Assembly: GCA_947646735.1 (NCBI GenBank)
Contig: CANTFK010000785.1
Span: forward strand, 310,001 to 374,000
DNA length: 64,000 bases
Direction: 5' to 3'
DNA from: Peronospora farinosa
Taxonomy: Eukaryota; Oomycota; Peronosporomycetes; Peronosporales; Peronosporaceae
Shown: positions 60,454 through 64,000 of the stretch, in pieces
Layout of the letters: every line of letters starts with the position of its first letter
Numbering within the stretch: the stretch's first letter is position 1
The notes under the pieces: generated by a model
What the model was told of the DNA's origin: nothing
Databases searched by the model: none
What the model saw: only the letters and a program-made list of their open reading frames with translations
Position numbers and translations under genes: made by a program

Positions 60454-63400
60454 ATGAGCAGCGTCTTGGAACAAGCATCAGCATCTCCAAGTGCGAGCAG
60501 TGGTACGACGTGGCGTTTCTTCTTCTTCTTCTTCCTCTTTCTCTATTGACCACTTTTCTATCTTGTTATTCAAGTCTCACTCTCTATTATGTATTGTTAT
60601 TATATGCTCAGACTCCTCGCCAGTCCTCGTAGAATCTCCAGAGTGTCAGGAATTACGCTCTCGTTTAGTGGAGACAGAGGAAGACGAGGTATAAAGAGTG
60701 ACTATGAGGTTAATGTATGGTCCAATCTTTTAGAGACAGAAGACATTGACTGTGTCTGTCTATTGGTGTGCTGAATACAGTCGGAGGACGGAGACACGGA
60801 CGTGCTGGAGGAGAAAGAGAAGAAGACGACAAGGCGCTCTTCGGTGCGCACGCTTTTGCTTCTTCTTCTTCTTTTAATGCTTTTGTTGCTTGGTTCTCAC
60901 AAGTTTATTCTTCTTCTTTTTATAGCGACGATTGCAGACAGAGCTCGACATTGCCAGTCCACCAATTTCTGCAGGTCATGAAGACGCCAGTGGTGCGTCG
61001 CTGTCGTCGTCTTTGCGTTATTCTCTACGCACGCGACACAACAAACCCAAGCGTTTTGATGAAGCTATTTACAATGACGTGTTTATGAACTCACACTCGA
61101 CGTACGGCGCGTCGACGTCCGAGCGTGCAATGAACAGCAAGAAACGCAGACGACATCTCGATTGGAACCGGAGCTGCCGTGCTAAGAGGCAGCGTCGACG
61201 TGCAGGCGAGGAAAAGGAAGAAGATGAAGACGATGAAGATGATGACGAAGAGCACGAGGAAGAAGCAAATCATTTGGATCAGGAAATGAGCATACGCGAG
61301 ATCAATAAAAAGATTAAAGAACAGGAGGAGCGTGAGGAAAGAGGTAAAGCCCAGGAATTAAAAAGACGGTCGCGCTCGACACGCTATTCGCTGCGGTCAC
61401 GAGAGAGTCTCACATTGAGCGAGATTAACGGTGTGTCACCGCCTCAGAGAGAGAGAAAGTCTAGCGGGAAAAAGTGGTTGCAGCTGGAGGTAGACAGGGA
61501 AGACGATAACACTAAGGCCGGACACGACGGTAAAGGCGAAAACAACGACTCACAGTCCGAAAGCGGCGATGCAAACTCTGAGGACGAAAATGGTGATGAT
61601 GACGACGAAGAAGGACCATCACGTTCGACCAGGTACCACCTGCGCCAGCGGCGGCAAGTACCTCCTAGCAACAGTATGATCACTCGCAGCCGAACAAAGA
61701 TTGACTCGACTCCTGTATTCGAATCTGAAGCCCCATCGCGGCGCTATTCGCTTCGTGATCGTTCGAAAACCCTTAGGACGGATGCTGAAGAAGGCACTGC
61801 TGCCTCTCCGGAGACACTAGCATACGCGGCATATCATAAACGTCAAGCTAGTCATGCTGTTAGAAGAAATAATGCAAATGGATCCGGTAGCAACGTACGT
61901 CTTTTTCTGCCGGAAATGGATTCATCACCCCCTTCGCGCCGTCGTCGAAGCCGTGGAAAGTATGGTCGTGGACACCGAAATCGGCACCGTCGCTCTCTGT
62001 CGTCCTCTTCTTCTGGTTCGTCGTCATCTTCTGGTATGCACATAGACGACGAGGATTCTGACGGTGGGATGCGAACGAGCAGTCCGTGGCGGTCTTCTAA
62101 AGGTGGTCGGAAAAGCGGGAGTTCACGTGCTGATATCACACCTGTAGAAGTGGATCGCAGCATCACTTGGGACAGCGTGGGTGGTCTGAAGACGCACATT
62201 GAAGCGCTAAAAGAAATGGTAATGCTGCCGCTGTTGTACCCTGAATTTTACGATAAGTACAACGTGGCGCCACCGTCGGGTGTTTTGTTTTATGGGCCGC
62301 CTGGCACAGGAAAGACGCTGCTAGCACGAGCACTGGCGAATTCTTGCTCTTCGAATGTCAAAGACGAGCAAACCAGTGGCTTGAAAGGGACAGCGGGTCC
62401 TGCGCAGCATGGAAAAAAGAAAAAGAGGCGTAGGCGGCATGTTACGTTCTACATGCGGAAAGGAGCGGATTGCCTGAGTAAGTGGGTGGGAGAAGCAGAG
62501 AGACAGTTACGACTTTTGTTTGAAGAGGCGAAACGGAACCAGCCCTCAATAATATTTTTCGATGAGATCGATGGACTCGCACCTGTGCGCAGTGCCAAGC
62601 AAGATCAAATTCACGCATCTATTGTGTCGACATTGCTGGCCCTAATGGACGGCATGGATTCTCGAGGCCGCGTTGTTGTTATTGGAGCAACCAACCGACT
62701 TGACGCAATCGACCCTGCTTTGCGTCGCCCCGGTCGGTTTGACCGAGAACTTGGCTTCAAGCTGCCGAGTGTGAATGAGCGGAAGAGCATGTTGGCGATT
62801 CATTCGAAACATTGGAAGCCTCCGTTGTCAGACAGGTTTCTGGCAGAGCTTGCCGAGCAAACGGTAGGTTACTGCGGTGCAGACATCAAAGCGCTTTGCG
62901 CGGAGGCGGCTTTGTGTTCTCTGCGTCGCGTTTACCCGCAAGTGTACGCATGTGAAGACAAACTGCTGATTGATCTGGAAAAGGTGCTAGTAGCTCGCGG
63001 CGATTTTGCTAAGGCAGCGAAAAAGATCACCCCAGCTTCCCATCGTACTGTCAGCTCGTTTGCGTCACCGCTTCCACGAGTGGTCAAAGAGCTGTTACAA
63101 CAGCAGCTATCAAAAGTGTTGCGAGATGTATCTCGTCACTTTCCGCTCTTCCCTCTAGATAAAACATCCATCGATGACGCCGTTGCTACAGGCGACGACG
63201 CCGGCGAAGATTTAGAAGCTGAAGATGACGAAGATGAATGCTACGACGACGTTGACATTTATGCGATTGCGAACCATGGTGATTGTGACGTTTGCCATGG
63301 AAACGAGGGTGAGCTAATTTGCTGTAATGCATGCCCTGGAGCTTTTCATCGCGCATGCCTTTCGGACATGACTGTGACTGTGACTCTGGAGGAGAACGGC

Positions 63401-64000
63401 AACGATTTCTTATGCTTCGATTGTCGGGGCTCGAATTCTACAAAGCAAAGAGGAGCACATCGTGCACAAAAAAAGCGCGTCTCGTCTATAGCTTCGCTTC
63501 AGTTGCCTCGCTACTCAGGATTCCCTCGCGTTTTGATTGCAGGTAAGGCTGGCATGGGGCAGCAATATATCGGCCCAGCGTTGCTGCATGCATTGGAGGG
63601 ATTGACTCACTTTTCGCTGGACTATCCCTCGCTTGTGGCCGACTCGAACTCACACTTCCCGGAAGAAGCACTTATCAAGAGACTCACCGAGGCCCAGAAG
63701 TGCTTACCTTGTGTGCTCTATCTTCCGCAAATCGAGCTGTGGTGGAAGAATACTAGCGAGTCCATGCACTTGACCTTGAAGATGATGCTCATGAATCTTC
63801 AAGCACGGGCCAACCTCCCCATCCTGTTTTTGGCGTGCACAACGTCGTCCTCGTGTGACGAGCAGTGTTTACCGGAGGATTTGTTGGCGCTGTTTCGGGA
63901 GGATCCGAGCGTATCCATGACATCTGTGATAACGGAGCTAGATGCACCAAGCAAGGCTGCTCGTTTGGCTCATTTCGAAAAGATATTTAGCTCGATTGCG
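60454..64000 (+). CDS. ATAD2/Yta7-like chromatin AAA ATPase with PHD finger (3' end outside window)
   Basis: Exons 60454-60502, 60612-60688, 60781-60843 and 60926 onward keep one frame; the first three add 63 codons. The N-terminal 400 residues are disordered, with long acidic runs (EDDEDDDEEHEEE) and repeated basic RYSLR motifs (TRYSLRSRES, TRYHLRQRRQ, RRYSLRDRS). The first AAA domain has WDSVGGLKTHIEALKEMV, Walker A GPPGTGKT (about residue 520), Walker B SIIFFDEIDG, and the arginine-finger strand RRPGRFDREL. A PHD finger follows at about 63280-63420 (CDVCHGNEGELICCNACPGA, FHRACL, FLCFDC). A second, degenerate AAA domain begins VLIAGKAGMGQQYIGPALL, with no Walker A lysine-threonine pair. ATAD2/Yta7 proteins remodel histone H3-H4; their bromodomain would lie beyond the window. 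The PHD finger is not part of the animal or yeast proteins. Confidence 0.85.

Noticed and set aside
1..64000. tRNA, rRNA or CRISPR features
   Set aside because: No cloverleaf with box A/B, no rRNA-like sequence and no regularly spaced short repeats with unique spacers were recognised by eye.

Overview
The window looks like a chromosome segment of a plant-pathogenic oomycete (Phytophthora or downy-mildew type). The evidence is short 57-101 nt introns with GTA/GTG donors, compact host genes on both strands, chromodomain Ty3/gypsy and half-tRNA-primed Ty1/copia retroelements of the kind known from Phytophthora, and a degenerate RxLR-type effector fragment. No rRNA, tRNA, CRISPR or prokaryotic operon structure was seen. 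The exact species cannot be named from sequence alone.

Layout. 1-2755: solo LTR and the 3' end of a decayed chromodomain gypsy element. 2756-5757: gene-poor, with the effector fragment beside an LTR fragment. 5763-25956: a nested retroelement complex with one host gene trapped inside. A copia element (C1) carries an 8.1-kb gypsy element (G1) in its 5' LTR, a solo LTR in its protease region and another solo LTR (family X) near the end of pol. The target-site duplications show that the 18.7 kb between two oppositely oriented X LTRs (5763-6221 and 24944-25406) is inverted relative to the ancestral order. The inverted block contains a four-exon sedoheptulokinase-like gene with an N-terminal transposase-type DNA-binding domain (20385-22998).

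25957-39650 is a host gene island: a Tim17-family protein with a closely spaced upstream small ORF, a coiled-coil protein, an acylated (MGCC) acidic/basic protein, a secreted trypsin-like protease, a FIBP homologue, a six-exon PH-domain protein, a broken MICU-like EF-hand gene and a single-pass membrane protein. 39751-45032 is a young copia element (C2; two LTR mismatches in 376 bp by eye, CTTCC duplication) with an intact pol frame but a damaged gag. 45416-48577 encodes a membrane-anchored PH-C2-VASt-VASt-dysferlin-domain protein, probably acting in lipid handling at membrane contacts.

50713-60100 is a second retroelement cluster: a solo LTR, a gypsy gag region on the minus strand (G3), a 595-bp-arm inverted repeat made of two head-to-head copies of the G3 leader, the 3' half of another gypsy (G2) with its 3' LTR, and a copia protease fragment. 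60454-64000 holds the start of an ATAD2/Yta7-like chromatin AAA ATPase with an inserted PHD finger; it runs off the window. A recurring feature is an antisense reading frame between the chromodomain and the 3' LTR of the gypsy elements.
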